Shown one piece after another: positions 37,401-51,005 of a DNA stretch of 64,000 nucleotides. The stretch lies in NCBI RefSeq assembly GCF_035582795.1, contig NC_134371.1:50881001-50945000 (forward strand). The letters run 5' to 3'. The notes beneath the pieces are model-generated. The model worked only from the letters and a program-made list of their open reading frames with translations. It had not been told where the DNA came from and searched no databases. This stretch comes from Mycteria americana (Eukaryota; Chordata; Aves; Ciconiiformes; Ciconiidae). How positions within the stretch are numbered: position 1 is the first letter of the stretch; each line of letters begins with the position of its first letter. Position numbers and translations under genes: made by a program.

Positions 37401-40076
37401 GTACTTTTTATTCCTTAGTATTACAAAAGACTTTCTAATAGGACAGTTTGAGAATACCAATTACCTTTTTAAAAACACTGAATGCTTTTTACATGGATCT
37501 TACCATAAAGTGAAGGATATTTTTGTTTTAGTGATATCTGCTAGTGGTCAGTGAACAAAAATAATTATTGTGGACTTGAAAAAGGTCTCCACATCTAATA
37601 TCAAAAGATCTTGTCAGTCATATAAATAATAAGCTGAAAAGTCCCCTATTTTTTCCAGTTCTTTTATCAAAATATGTAGTAGTTATTGTAATTTTACTAT
37701 AGAGTATAAGAATTCCACTCACATTACCGCTTTTTTGTAATGATTAACAATGATTCAAAATCCCAATAAAGGAAAATGAAAGTAAGCTTTTGTCTTCATC
37801 ATTATAAGCCTTTAGAGTCAGTGGGATTGTTTTGCTGTGACTGTGTAATCTGTAATGTGTCTTTGGAGTTCTTATTTTTATATAAAAAGCATATTCAGCT
37901 ATTTCTAAGTGCATGATTGTCAGTCTTAAAAAGGAAAGTTTGCTTACAAAAAAATCGCTTTTTGAGAACCAGCACAAAAAGTATAGTTAATTTAATGACA
38001 TTTTGCTTATATGCACAGGGTGGAAACAGAAGATGGGGATTACATGTTCTGCTTTGACAACACATTCAGTACTATTTCTGAAAAGGTGATCTTCTTTGAA
38101 CTGATCCTGGACAATATGGGAGAAGATGGACAAGATCAGGAAGACTGGAAGAAGTATGTTACAGGCACAGATCTCCTAGATATGAAATTGGAAGACATTC
38201 TGGTTAGTATTTGATCTTTAATTCTTTTCAGTGTAAGAACATTTGGAAAAAAACTCAGTGTCACTTATTCTGCCTTGGCCTGGTGCATCATCCTGGAAAC
38301 TATTCCAGTGCCATGCATTGCTTTTACTGATGCGTGAAGCCTAGCACCATGGATCTCTTGCTTCCAGACAGAAGCTTGAGACTATTTTCAGAATAGACCC
38401 TTAATTGGCAAGAAGAAACTGCCTAGCTCTCAAAGTCACTCTGTTTCCAATTCAGCTTCCTTTCTTCCTACTGCTAAAATGGGACATTTTTCCCTAGTGG
38501 CAATGAGATGAATATTTATAGTATTAAAGTATTGCTTAATCCCAATGATGTAGTTGGAATCACTGCACAGATTTTTATCAATGTTTGAAAATAAAGTACT
38601 GTGTTAGCCTCTTCTTCCCATCCTTGCAGAAGTGCCCCAACCAGTGTATGGATTAATATTTCTATCTTCAATAATTTATATATTACTGTGAGGACTTACA
38701 TAAACACTTAGTAGTTTAACTTTTAAAAGATAAAGAACATATTTGCTGGGGAAAATGGGGAATTGTGTATTATTTTTAAAGCTCTTCTATGGTTTTGATG
38801 TTCCTTATTGCATAACACGTGAACTTTAGTATCATCATAAAATTATTTGGCTTCCAAAAATAGCTCTTTCGAAATATTTGTTAAATATGCAACAGAGAAA
38901 ATGGCCATGGAGAAAATGTTACTGTTGGGTTTAACCTTTTTTGCTGTTGTTGTTTAATTTATAGCCTCCTGTTACTGCACGCGTTACTCTTCTCACTAAA
39001 AGTTACTTCAGGGTCCCATAATTACAAGAACATAAATCAGCACTTCATGAGATCAGCTTTGTAGGTTGTGACTATGTATTATGTTGTGGATGAAACTTTT
39101 AACAGATTATAGGACCAGGTGTTTACTTTGTAAACGCAGAATAAGGAGTGGATCCTGCTGCTGCTGTTATGGCCAGAGTGTTCACGTACTTCCTCTGGTT
39201 CCCTGAGACACACTGTGTGTCTTTTGTAGGACCTCCAGTTGTCCTATTCACAATTTATTGTCAAAGTTCTGCTTTAGTGTCAAAGCTGAAGCAGCAGTTC
39301 ATAGCCACTACAGCAAAAGCATAAAAAGAAGATGGGAATGTAACATTACTGTACTACTATTTTTCTTTTGCTACAGCTGTAGTCCTGATAGTAGTTTGCA
39401 TTAAAAAGTGCCTTAACTTGATTATCCAGCAGAAAAAAACCCTACATTTGCCTGCTACTACATAACTTATTTTGAGACTAGTTCTGTAGAGATCACTGCT
39501 TTTCACTTGTCTGAATACTTGGAATCACAGTTCCCCAAGATACGTGGAGTATTACAACTGATTTTAGGTTTGATTTCACTCTAACCTCCCTAGCCTGTAA
39601 AAGGGAAAAAACAAATTACTATAGAATCTTAATGCTGTGTTAATTAAGCCTTTTTAGGTGATATATGATAAACAGGCTAGACAAATTAATGAAAACTCTG
39701 TGATGTGGTATATATTTTAAAGTGAAATTAACTGTTTACTTAGCAAGAAATTAAATTACAGGTCATAATACAGTATTAATATTTTGTATGTGTTGCAAGC
39801 TATAAATGTAACTCAGGTGTTCTTTTTTCTTCTAAATACACTTTTGTTACTTACCAGGAATCCATCAACAGTGTCAAAACCAGATTAAGCAAAAGTGTCC
39901 AGATTCAGACCCTGCTCAGAGCATTTGAGGCTCGTGACCGAAATATACAAGAAAGCAACTTTGACAGAGTGAATTTCTGGTCCATGGTCAACTTGGGAGT
40001 AATGGTGGTGGTATCAGCTGTTCAGGTTTACATGTTGAAAAGTCTCTTTGAAGATAAGAGGAAAAGTAGAACTTAA
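34457..40076 (+). CDS. TMED5: Transmembrane emp24 (p24) trafficking protein 5, complete
   Basis: p24-gamma family cargo receptor that cycles between ER and Golgi in COPII/COPI vesicles and helps export GPI-anchored and other secretory cargo. Coding exons 34457-34648, 37218-37315, 38019-38202 and 39858-40076 join to 230 codons plus stop; human TMED5 is 229 aa as I recall. The start has a textbook Kozak context (gccgccATGg). Residues 1 to about 27 form a signal peptide (Leu/Pro-rich, ending PGAA). The GOLD domain follows, with Cys48 (KECFYQP) and Cys108 (YMFCFDN) as the expected disulfide pair. A membrane-proximal coiled coil spans about 159-195. The single transmembrane helix is about 197-218 ([20 protein letters not shown]). 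The cytosolic tail [12 protein letters not shown] has the phenylalanine used for COPII contact and basic residues. The exon 3 donor is the slightly unusual GTTAGT. Only the signal peptide differs much from human. Confidence 0.97.
34649..37217 (+). other. TMED5: TMED5 intron 1
   Basis: The first about 550 bp continue the CpG island and may carry promoter or enhancer elements. The rest is AT-rich. Around 36260-36330 a phrase like ggtgtaaactttgccctcaatttcagtagg resembles old dispersed amniote repeat sequence, too decayed to name. I see no exon here. Confidence 0.7.
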
Positions 40077-40126
40077 TATTCAGTATGATCATAACAATAT
40101 AACAGGTATGGGGGGAGAGGGAGAGC

Positions 40127-40132
40127 AATAAA
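40127..40132 (+). terminator. TMED5: Proximal TMED5 poly(A) signal AATAAA
   Basis: AATAAA 51 nt after the stop codon, in gagagcaataaactac. It would give a very short 3' UTR. Confidence 0.5.
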
Positions 40133-40956
40133 CTACTACAGTAAAGAAAAAAAAAAAAGAAAAACATGACCTTTCAGATTCTTTTGAACAGGCAGTAGAC
40201 ATCAGGTATTCAACGCACGTTGGCCTTTTTGGTGATGGTCTTGTTTGGTTTTTTTTCTTGACAGATGCCTTGCCCCAAGCTCTTTCATTTTTGCAAGTGC
40301 TACTAAGAATATTTTTTTTTGTACTTGTAGCATTTGTTAATTACTGTTAATGACTAACTTATGCATAGCGCACAGGATGCTTGGTGCATATGCAAAGTAA
40401 TGTTAATACTGACATTTTTTTGATGTTCACATAAAAATTTAAATGGTAACTTAGACATTGGTTTATCTGCTGTTAAACATTGAGTGAATTTACATATGTG
40501 CCTAAGTGTTTACAGGATTGGGGCCCACAGGGGTAGTCTGTAGTTACTGTCATTTATCTTCAGAGTTACATGTTTTTAAAAATCCTCAGCTTTTATTGTA
40601 CGGCATCATGGAGAAACGCTGGGCTAACATTTTGAGAACAAAATGAGAACTCTTTTTATATGCAGATGACTAACGTCAGCACTTTAAAAAAGCATCATCA
40701 ATGTGAAATTGAGGCAGTGTTGAAAAGAATTGAAAAAAAAAATAGGTGCAATTCCTGTTCATAAATCTTTCTGTCCTGTCGTTGTACAACCTTATTTTCC
40801 TTTTTGGCTGTTACATGAGATTCAAGAGAACTGACTATATGGTATACAAACAAATGCACACACACCTTGAAGTATGGTTGGCAAACTCTTAGTTACTGTA
40901 ACCTCATGTAATAGATAATTTTCAAGAAGTCATTTCTCATATTATTCTTTCCCTTT

Positions 40957-40962
40957 AATAAA
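40957..40962 (+). terminator. TMED5: Intermediate TMED5 poly(A) signal AATAAA
   Basis: AATAAA in ccctttaataaagggc, about 0.9 kb after the stop. The hexamer sits within a small hairpin-forming context (cccttt...aaaggg). Confidence 0.4.
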
Positions 40963-42886
40963 GGGCAGAGGGTCACAGTATGTGGAAAACATTACCTTAA
41001 CATTAATTTCTGTAGTCTCCAAATCCCTTCTATTTGCCAATTTATTTTTTATTTTTGTCTACTGTATCTATGAGTAATGTAGCAGTTAATAGGGTGACTT
41101 ACATAGGCATGAAAAACCAAAGCTATTTGCCTAAACTTTCCCTGGTTGCTCACCCTCACAAGTCTTTTCACTATGTAAGTATACTCAGCTCATATGAGCA
41201 GTGTTTCTGTATCTAGCTATTTATGAGTGAGGCATGAATTACATGAGCAATAAGTACAGGCTTCAAATTTTAGGATCAACTGAGTATGTAATGTCACTTA
41301 ACTAAGGCAAAGCTATCCTCAGATCAGTAACTTTTAATTTCTGGATGAAGTGGCTTTTAGCAGTGTAGGGAGGGTATGGAGAATTTTTGCCAAAACCCCT
41401 GCTGTATGAGAATTAACTTTTTTTAATAGTTCAAAGTTAGTAATTTTTACAGTGGGCCAAGTCACTGAAATTTCCTGTATAAATGCGTTAAACTACATTT
41501 CATCACAAAAGTGTTTTTAAAAACCACTTTCTTAAAAAACACTTTTAAAAAAGTGTATGTATTAGTGTTGTGCCTGTTGTTAGGTCATCTGGGTATGAAC
41601 AGCAGAATTGCAACTTTGAGGCTTTCTGTAATAAAAAATTATTTTATGGATGTGCAACAGGGTCAATAGATGCATGAGGAAACACTTTGTTCAAATGAAG
41701 TAGATGTTAGCAAGGGCTCCAATAAATAGAAACAGCACTTCAACTTCAGACAACAGGACCTAGCAATAATATTTCTACATAGTTTTTATAAGCAGAAGTA
41801 TTATTCCTTACAGAACTTGTTATAGTGGGCTCCAAAGGCTGTTGAGCTACTTTTTATTTCTACAAAGCTGTGTGCAAAATAAGATTGTTTCCCTTTAGGA
41901 GTCTGTATATCTTCTTTTTCCACCTGGTGCTTTATATTCTAAACTGCCTGGAATTTGAAAGCTTATTTCTGTGATCAGGAAAAGTCTAGGAAAAATTAAT
42001 TCTTTCTGCTACAGTGGCAAATAATATTTTTCTGCCATTTCCCTGTGTATCTCCCACTACCAATGTATACCATGCGCCTACATCAGGGCATAAGCCAAAG
42101 CTCACTGAAGTCAGCTTCCAAGGTTTTGATCAGGTCCCTTCAGGACAGGCAAATAAGATTCTTAGGGCTCTGCCCCTTTTGCTAGAAGAGGAGATCTATC
42201 TTTGCTTGCATCACCATGAGCGTGATGTTACAAACCATCTGCAAAATGCTGAACCAGCTCTGTGAAGCTGTGACTAAGACATCTACCTCTTATATCAAAG
42301 CTACTAGATTCTAGATTTCAGCTTAGACCTGTAACAGATGAGCTCTGCCAAGTCTTCCAAGGGCACCTCTCAAGGGATTAAGTTCCCCAGCTGCTCCGCT
42401 GTCCCTGTCTGACAGTGGTTATACATCCAGTGGCAAAAGAGTATGGTGTATTAGCTAATGAATGCAGACTTCTCTGATCAGAGACACAAGACTGAACTGC
42501 ATCAGTTTCTCAGATTACAAATAGCAGTCTCTGGTAGAAGGAAAATAATGCAACAATTGTCAGCAGAGTTTATCTGGAAGAAATTATTATTTTGCAGCTG
42601 AGAGCTCTATTTTCTCCCCATTCAAGGTTTGTTATAGAAAACAGAACAGGGAGTAACTATAAAGGTAACTGTGCTGTGACTGCAGCAGCTGGAATATGTT
42701 GATCATAGGTGAAGGATTTGGCATTTAAACTTGCAGCTAAATAAAACTTCATTTGGATTGCTTTTGATTGTATAAAGTTTACAAAGGAGAAAATCTAATT
42801 TTTTTTCTTAATCAACTTTTTATTCAGAATTAAATGTTTTAAGACTTGCAGAAGTTGAAGAAAATTATGCAAAACTCAGATTTTTC

Positions 42887-42892
42887 AATAAA
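42887..42892 (+). terminator. TMED5: Distal TMED5 poly(A) signal AATAAA
   Basis: AATAAA followed about 20 nt later by a GT-rich element (ctgtgtttgtgttctt), the strongest cleavage-site context in this region. Another AATAAA lies at 42740-42745. Confidence 0.65.
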
Positions 42893-43636
42893 TGAAGTTT
42901 AAACCTGTGTTTGTGTTCTTCATTTTATAATGAAGGAAGAATGTTTGACCTGTGAATGCTGCAAAAGATCAAGGAGGCTAAGCTAACAAAAACTTTGGTT
43001 TTAGTAATGCAGCTTTTTCATTTCTTCCTCATGCAGTGTTCAAAGTCTGTTCTTACTCACTGTAATCCAAAATCAACTTTATGAATGCAAATAACTTAAG
43101 ATTTACATAGGTGTCAGATAAGAATGACACATCTTTGTAACAGAAAATACATTTAGTTTTGAAGTTTAGATGCATGACAGTTATGAGCCTTAATTTTTTT
43201 TTTCTCCAATATTTGCACCTTAATACTTGTATTCCATATTGCACCTGCAGTTTATTGCACGCACACACAGAGAACAGCATAGCTTCCAATTATGCAGGCA
43301 GTAAGGTTAGGAGAAATTCTGGGAAGAATAGTAGGTACTGTCTTGTGCAAAATTATAGTAGAGGTCAACAATACTACTGAGACTAGTAGTGTTCTGTGTT
43401 CAAAGCAAGAGAGTATGACTCTCAGTCAAGATAGCTTGGTATTAAATCAGCACCTGTGACTTTCAGAAACTATTTGTCTAGTTGGGTATTGTTAGTAACT
43501 AAACCAAGTCCCAAGTTTCTCACCTCAAAAAAGAAAAAGTGAGAGGAAATATCCCAAGGAACAGATTTTTGGAATTTGTAAGGTTGTGATACCACCGAAA
43601 GACAGCAGCAAGTTGACACTTGAACTCAAAAAACTC

Positions 43637-43642
43637 TTTATT
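43637..43642 (-). terminator. MTF2: Candidate far-distal MTF2 poly(A) signal
   Basis: TTTATT on plus reads GCAATAAAG on minus, followed by a T/G-rich stretch (gttttttgagttcaagtg). It would end MTF2 about 7.4 kb past its stop and about 0.7 kb from the TMED5 distal site. Other minus-strand AATAAA hexamers, for example 49597-49602, give shorter options. Confidence 0.3.
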
Positions 43643-45163
43643 GCTCTAACCCAACGGCCATCTGTCCTCACAAACCCTTTTTAGAAAGGATTTTACAGAT
43701 GGTACTTGGTCTTGATATGTTGTTCTAACTTGTGTGCATGTTTGTGCATTTCCAATTAACAGCAGTACATAAGTCACATGAAACTATGAGAAAAATTTAA
43801 AAAATAAATGTATTTTTCAGCAGCAAACATCAATTGCATCTGTTGAGTGCTTCCATTCTTATATTTTCTGCCTCTAAAGAAACAATATTTCACAACATAA
43901 GTGTTTTCATTTCTGATTAGGTATAGTCAAGATATTAAAAATAAACACCTAGGGAAAAATAGAAGGAAAACAGGAAAGTACTATCACAGAATATCAAACT
44001 GTAGCAATTAAGAATCCCATAATATAAATTACTACTAGTCATTAATATGTAATAATTTCACATTATTCATAAGAGAATATACAAGATCCTGAGACTAAAA
44101 GCTCAAAAGTTTTGGAGCAGTTCTTTCAGCTTAATCAAGTCATACACATGACAAATCCGAGCTTGTTTACTATTTCATAAGACTCCCGAGAAACCTGGGC
44201 CTGTCCGGAAGCGTGCTAACCACATTGTTCAAATAATGAAACAGGAACTTCCTTTTTGTACTGTGTTTTGAATTGATGAAGTAGATACCATAAAACACTA
44301 AGGTACAACATTATGTTACCAGATTAGGCAATTAATTGTAGAAGGAACAGCGGTTTGACTTGAAGAGGTACATGCACAGTGAAAAGTAACAAAAGCCATT
44401 TTGGACAAAGACATCAGAAATGCATGCAAAACTTCCCTTCCCTGGTCTCTCAAAGTGCGCACTGTGAGAAATGACACCTTCTGCCTTAACTTCTTCCCAT
44501 GTACAACACACTACCCTTGCACCTCAGACTGGCACAAGTCCATTGCATCTCACATACTCAGCAGTGCAACACTTCCTTGTTTAACTCTGCTCATTTGCCA
44601 GGTTGCAGCACTATCCCCAGAGTCCATGACCATGTGGTATGGCGGTAAGACTACCTTGTTAAAAATTTTATTCAACCAGCCACAGCAATTACTTTTTTTT
44701 TTCCTTATTTCCTGAGTATTTTTAAAGTAAATATTTACATGGCAATCTGTCCTAAAGACTCATTGTCCCCAACAGTTAAAACTAAGTATATTGAGCTATA
44801 TCTGATGTCTTTAAAAAACTAACAGTTCCCGTGCCTTCCCTAGTTTCAAACAACAATTCTCTTTGGGACTTTCATTTTAAAACTTACCAACTTTTGGTGC
44901 AGACAGGAGACATACCACTCAGTTATTCCTGAGAAATAGCTTATGTTAAGCCCTTCTTTTTCCATGCTCCCCCCCTGCTCCAGTAGTACCCTATCACAGA
45001 AACTCACTATTCAGACAGGAGGAATGCAAGTACAGAGGTGAGTAAGCACCATATTCTCAAATTATTGCAGAGGAGATCAAAAGCTATATGCCTTATTGTA
45101 TGATTTTGTTTTCAAAACCAACAGTTTACTTAAGGTAATTGTTGAATTTTATCAGCGGTAAAG

Positions 45164-45194
45164 ATAATAATAATAATAATAAATAATAATAAAA
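45164..45194. repeat. (ATA)n trinucleotide repeat
   Basis: About ten ATA/ATAA units. Simple repeat. Confidence 0.9.
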
Positions 45195-48100
45195 TTAAAA
45201 ATTTAATGGTAAACACACCTACACTGCTGAAGTTTTACCAGAAGCATCTGAATTACATCATCTTCTCTCATGCTATCAATTGCTATAGTTGAGGACAGTT
45301 AATGAGGCTTGGAACCCATACAGCTCAAGTCCCTTTCTTCCCTTAGTATGTACCAAGTTTCTGGAAACAAGATACCATCTTCACTCTCCATCTGCTACCT
45401 GCCAAATTGGAATACAGGTGTGTAAGGAAGGCATACAGTTACCAAGAGGAAAGTTCTAAAAGCATGTTATCTATAGTCTGTATTTCAACATTATGTTAAA
45501 GGACCTGACATTAACCATCTAATTGAGGTCACTTTTATGTTACACTGGATGATTTCAGGGAGTGGTAAAAATCACAGTCAAGTCAAAAGATACCTATGAC
45601 TGTCCATTCAAAAAGCTTCTGACAGTTCAATCGATCCCAGTTCCAAACAGTTAATGAGAAGACTCTTCATTACATTCTCTGAACAGGAAAAGGGCAGAAC
45701 CAGACTCCACCCTCCCCAAAGCCCTGAGTATGCTTCAGCCATTAGTCACTTATGCTGCCTCTCCTGAAATCATTCTTCCCAGTCACTTCTCTCCCACAAG
45801 ATGACACCACAAGACTGATAAGAAGGAAGCAGACTCAAGCGCCAAGTGGTCAAACAAATAGGAGTTCCCATTCTAAAGCTTCAGCACTTACCTCTGAATA
45901 ACTGAGGCAGGTGAGCACCTACAGTACCTGGGTTCATTACCACAAGCAGAGAAGAAAAAGAATAGGAAGAAAGAAGGCAAGGATTGAGTTAGCAAATTTT
46001 TTTTTTAACAGTCCATCAAAGGCCATCTTTTTAATAAGCATTTCACAGCCCACTTAAAGACTTCCTTAAAAACAATAAATCCCTATTGTAACTAAATACA
46101 TTCATTTCTTATTGTATTACTCAGACTCATGTATTTCTACACATAAGTATACATATTACATATATTTATATATACATACTTTTCTGCAACAAGCCAGTTA
46201 GCCTCCCTAGTCAGTTTGCCAGAAAGGGCAGTTTTGAGCGTTGATTTTGTACAAAAAGCATCACTTTCCCTAACCAAGGAACTCTGCATTGTTATCTTGA
46301 TCAATTCTTAGTTCTACCTTATATTCTTCCCCTTTTTAGGCTCACCTTTTCCCCCTGCTACCACTACAAATATATTTGAACATCCTACAGCCTGAAAACC
46401 TTTCCAATTGTTCATTATTTCCCCTTCTCTGAATTTCCAACCATTGTTGATAATCTCTAGAATTTTACTATCTTCCTGCTTTCCAATCTCTGCTATCATG
46501 CAACCAATTTGTGAAATTATGAATACCAAATTAGAGCAAGCAGGTGAAAAAAAAAAGTAGGTAACCTTAGTAGTGTTCATGAATGAGAGAAACATGTACA
46601 TAGCAAAGCAGTAACTATCACATTGGATGATGACACAAGTGAATGCAATAATAGCAACGGTTTGGCAAGTATTTATTAGGGAATGGTAGAGCACAAATTA
46701 AGTACTTAGAAGTAGTGCTTATGGAAGAACAAACTTTATGTACAGCAAGATAGAACTATTAATTAGCTTCTTGCTATAAAGCAGGTTTTGAAGCCAATGA
46801 GCTTATTAGAGTAAGACTCCAGATGTCAAGATGGCAAGTTAATGCTACCACACTGGACATTAAGTAAACAGAAGACTAGGAAACCAAAACCACATGGAAG
46901 TCAATCAATGCCAAACACAAAATAGCTAGTAACAGCAAAAGAACAGAATACTGTCAAATTAATAGGCTGGAAACAAATTAGAACACAAAAAAAATACACA
47001 CTGGTGAAATAATACCAGTGAACAGATTAGGAGAAAGAAGATATGGAAAGAACTGTATGAGCTACAGCTGTATTTGAAAAACTAGTTATCTGCAAGGCAA
47101 AACCTTTTGGTATCAATGAAAACCAGAACAACTGTTGGCGTTATGGTATATGGATCTCAATGCTGGAATATGAAAAAATCTGATTAAAAAAATAGTAGAA
47201 ATGAGCTAGCCGAGAGGAACATTAAGGGATTCATAAATGCAAAACAGATAAAAACATCATGACAATACAAAATCTTCTGTTTCATTGTTGCCGAACAATA
47301 GGAGTGAAAGACTAGCAAAAGCATCGAATTCCAGGCTCATTCTCAGACTGTGTACAGCTTCTACTTGTACTTATCTTTCGCTTTTCCTTCTATTGTCCTG
47401 CACTATCTTTTCTAGAAGATGGTCGTTCCCCTTTCAACTTTCTTCAGGGACTCCAAAGGAGTCTCTTTTCCCCTGTCTTTCTTCTTTATACCTCACCTAT
47501 AGATGACCTAATTTACAAAAAAAGAAATTGACTTTTCTACATACTTTAGGTTGACAACTCAGATTTTTTTTCCCCCCCCTCATGTATTACTATGTTTTTC
47601 TGACCAAACTAGGATCTCAATAGATCCGACACCTCCACACAGGCGTTTAGCCATCAGCTCAAGTTCAGCATCTACCAAACACAACTCGCCATCCTAAACT
47701 CTTTTCTCTATTTCTAGAAAATACCATTTTCTGCCATCATACCCTTAAATGCTGTGTTACTTTTCATTCAGGCAGATGTGAGGTAACTAGAGACATGACA
47801 CAATTTAAAGCCTGAAAAATATTACCTGCATAGCATTTGCAAGATTCATCCTCCTCCCTCTGTGCACAGAACTGATGCTCCTATCCAGTTCATCGTTATC
47901 ACTGTGTTCTGACTATTGCTCTGTCTCCAGCCTTGGCATGTTCCATCTCAATTCACCAATTTCCTTTTAAAATACAACACTAAAGATCACTTTAGTAGGA
48001 TGTTCCAAAGACACAACCATTTTTTGTTCATCCACTTATCTTTCCCCCCACTCCCTAGACAACAAGCTTCTTGTCTTCACCTTCAAGGCCTTTTTTGGTT

Positions 48101-50341
48101 TCTGTATTCATGTTAAATCAAAATAATGACTTTCATTTCACATATCATGCTGAGAGATTTTTCAAAATTCCTTTGTAATCTCACTCAAAATGCCTGTTAT
48201 GCATAGAAAAGCATAGTTTTTATTCAAAACTCCTCTTGAAGATTTTTGTTGAGAACAATGATTTGACAAGTAGTTTGCCATGACAATTATTTTACAATTC
48301 TGACCAGTAATGTGCCATTATTTCTTTGCTGTCTTGTTCATGTGATGCCTACAGTTTTAGAATGGCCTCAAGAGAGACTTCACCTACCTAAGTACTACTG
48401 TAATACAAATAATATATAATGGAAAAATATTAAATCTGATACACACAGAAATGGTTCCAAATCAGTGACCACAACAAAGTTGAATTACATATATTTACAC
48501 ACATGCATACATAAATGATCAAGTCATACCAAAATGAGATAATTATGTACAGCAATATTTGTATTTGTCCTTTAGACACTCCATTACTACATACAATGAA
48601 ATTCACATAAAGTGAGAGAAAGGCAGTTGTAGGTGTGCTTTAATTGCTACTCTTGCTGTATCTTCAGCAGCACTATTGCAGCATTTTCCAGTACATGACA
48701 CCTTGTAACAAAGCATCCCTCAAGCATAGCTAGAACACTAGTTAGTGTTTATGTGCAGGGCAAGTGTCTCCAAGACAGTAACAGGAAAGTTAGAGACAGA
48801 GAAACAAGGGATGGCAGGATGCCACCAAGTATGTACTTCACAAGAATACAGAATCAAAACTCATTCTCCTCTCTCAAAAAATACACACATTTAATGTTGG
48901 TCTTTTAATTCTAAGAAAAAAGCAATTCCAAAAATACAAACTGAACATCAGAGTCAAGTCAACCACCATAATAAAATGAAACAATGACATTCACAATAGT
49001 TAAGTCTATGGACAGCTTAAGTTTGGCAAATATTTCCCCCCCCTCCCCTCCCCCAAGTCCCCCAGTACATTCCAATATTTATCTTTAAATGAAACTTTAC
49101 GAAAAATACTGCTGGTGTTCAGTTAGAATTAAAGGACTTGGATCAAGTGAAACAATAAAGACAGATACAGATGGTGTGAGTAAGGTTACAAAGGCTTTAC
49201 ATTTTGCATTATCCCAAGATATAAACATTCAAAAATTAACGTGAAGTTGCTGTGTTATCAAAATATTGCAGCTATAGGCAAGGCAACATTAAATTAATAG
49301 CTGAGGGTGTGAGAAAAAGAACCACACATTTTAGTGAAGGTAAACAGAAGTGGCAGTTTTTAATTAGCATTTTTATAAAGCTAATATTACCCGGCCAGCC
49401 ATAAACCAAGCACAGGATAAAAAGCTTTCTCTGCTTCCTTTGGCTATAAGGTGACAGAAAAGAAAAAAGAAAAAAACACCTTTTCAAGATGTTCAAGATG
49501 AGCAGAAAAAGTCAAATAATCAAGTAATGGAATAAATTAGTACTAACCCAGGCAGTACACTTCAAACCACTCTGTCATTTGTAAATGTTACATAGTTTTA
49601 TTTTGGTGGTAAACTGTAAGCATGTGAGAAAAATAACCTTATGCAGTACACTGAATAACCACCAAAGTAAAAATATTCTTCTGTTTACTCTTTGGCTAAA
49701 ACCCCCTCAAAAGTAGCAGACAAAGAAAAAAACATCTAATACTGGCAAGAGACTTTGACTTTTTTTTTAAACAAGTAAAATAAACTTATCAATTTAAACT
49801 TGGTACATTTTATAAAAACAAAAGAGGTAATGTTGCAATAAAATCAGTAACGTTACTTCAAATGGCAACAAACTGTTTGTTGACCCTGTGCAATAATATA
49901 CTTTGTTCATACTACATTTATCAAAATATGACTGGTTCTACAGATATGTAGGAATCTTGTATGTAACTCCTGTCAACTTAGTTTGTAACTGGGACACAAA
50001 ATTTACAATCCATGTGCCACAATAACTTTCAAATTGTTATTTCTAGTAGAGTTAATTTCAAAATGTTCAGATCCTGCATTAATTTTTAACAGTTAATTCA
50101 CATGGAAAATAATTGAATATATTACCTAGAGCATATGAACATCAATGACTGCACCCATTGCCAGAACACACTGCACTGGTTTGACACTTTTCCTTAGTAC
50201 ATAGAAAGCAACAGCACCCAATAAGCCTGAGAAGAAATGCTGCTGTGTAAATACTGGCAACTATTCCTGAAAAAGAATTATGGGATGTATTCTCAGAAGC
50301 TGCCCAATCCCATAATTTGTATTGCATAGGTCACAATCACA

Positions 50342-50424
50342 CATATATATACACACGCACAAGTATGTGTGTGCGTATATACATATGTATATATGCACAC
50401 ACATGCACACATGCACACACACAA
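50342..50424. repeat. Compound AT/AC/GT microsatellite with inverted arms
   Basis: tatatacacacgcaca is followed by agta and then tgtgtgtgcgtatata, so the two arms are near-perfect inverted copies able to fold. Further ATGCACACAC units follow. It lies about 0.6 kb downstream of the MTF2 stop, in the likely 3' UTR. Confidence 0.85.
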
Positions 50425-51005
50425 AGAATATATTAAGAAGACAATGAAGTCTGGTCACAGAGCAATTTACAGGCTCAATATATTTTTTTCTTTTTTTTTT
50501 TTACACTTTGTTTGAAAGAAAACTTCAGTATTTTACAGTCTTCAGTAGGCATTATATACACTGCACTTATGAAATCTAGAAAGTATTGAAATAGAAATAC
50601 ATTTCTGCAAACATTTGGGTAAGAAAACAAACCAAAATTTTTTCAAAGATTTGTGCTATCTACATAATATTTTCTCTAAATCACAATAACTGTATCCATG
50701 GAATGTTCTCTAGAAAATGTCTTTTTTTAAAAACACCATGCACATTTTTAAGCAATTGTAACCCAAAATATCCCAACCTAAAACAATCTAACAATGTTCA
50801 GATTAAAAAATTTAAGTTTCGGATCAGATTTTAAAAAGATAAGTCTTTATCACAAGAGCTGTAATGATAACAATTACATGTTAAGGCTAAACTGGTTTTG
50901 TTTTGTTTTTAGAAACACATTTAAAGACACGTTTCTCTCGTGGCTCTGCATTATGAACTGTACTTACAGATGACAGTGCAGTGAACATAATGTTCAGTCC
51001 TACAG

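Larger units (their letters stand above)
40077..42910 (+). other. TMED5: TMED5 3' UTR
   Basis: Follows the TAA at 40074-40076. It holds several poly(A) signals, so transcripts with short and long UTRs are likely. No convincing coding frame; the open frame at 42014-42265 is in old repeat-like sequence (ctcactgaagtcagcttccaagg). The distal limit is inferred from the AATAAA at 42887 and the following GT-rich stretch. Confidence 0.65.
42911..51005. other. Region between TMED5 and MTF2 stop codon; probably includes MTF2 3' UTR
   Basis: TMED5 (plus) and MTF2 (minus) end tail to tail here. Sequence directly below 51005 is MTF2 3' UTR; how far it extends is not visible. The region is AT-rich with simple repeats. 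The longest open frames (44401-44715 plus, 46314-46694 minus) match nothing I recognise and lack splice structure. No RNA gene was recognised. Confidence 0.6.
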
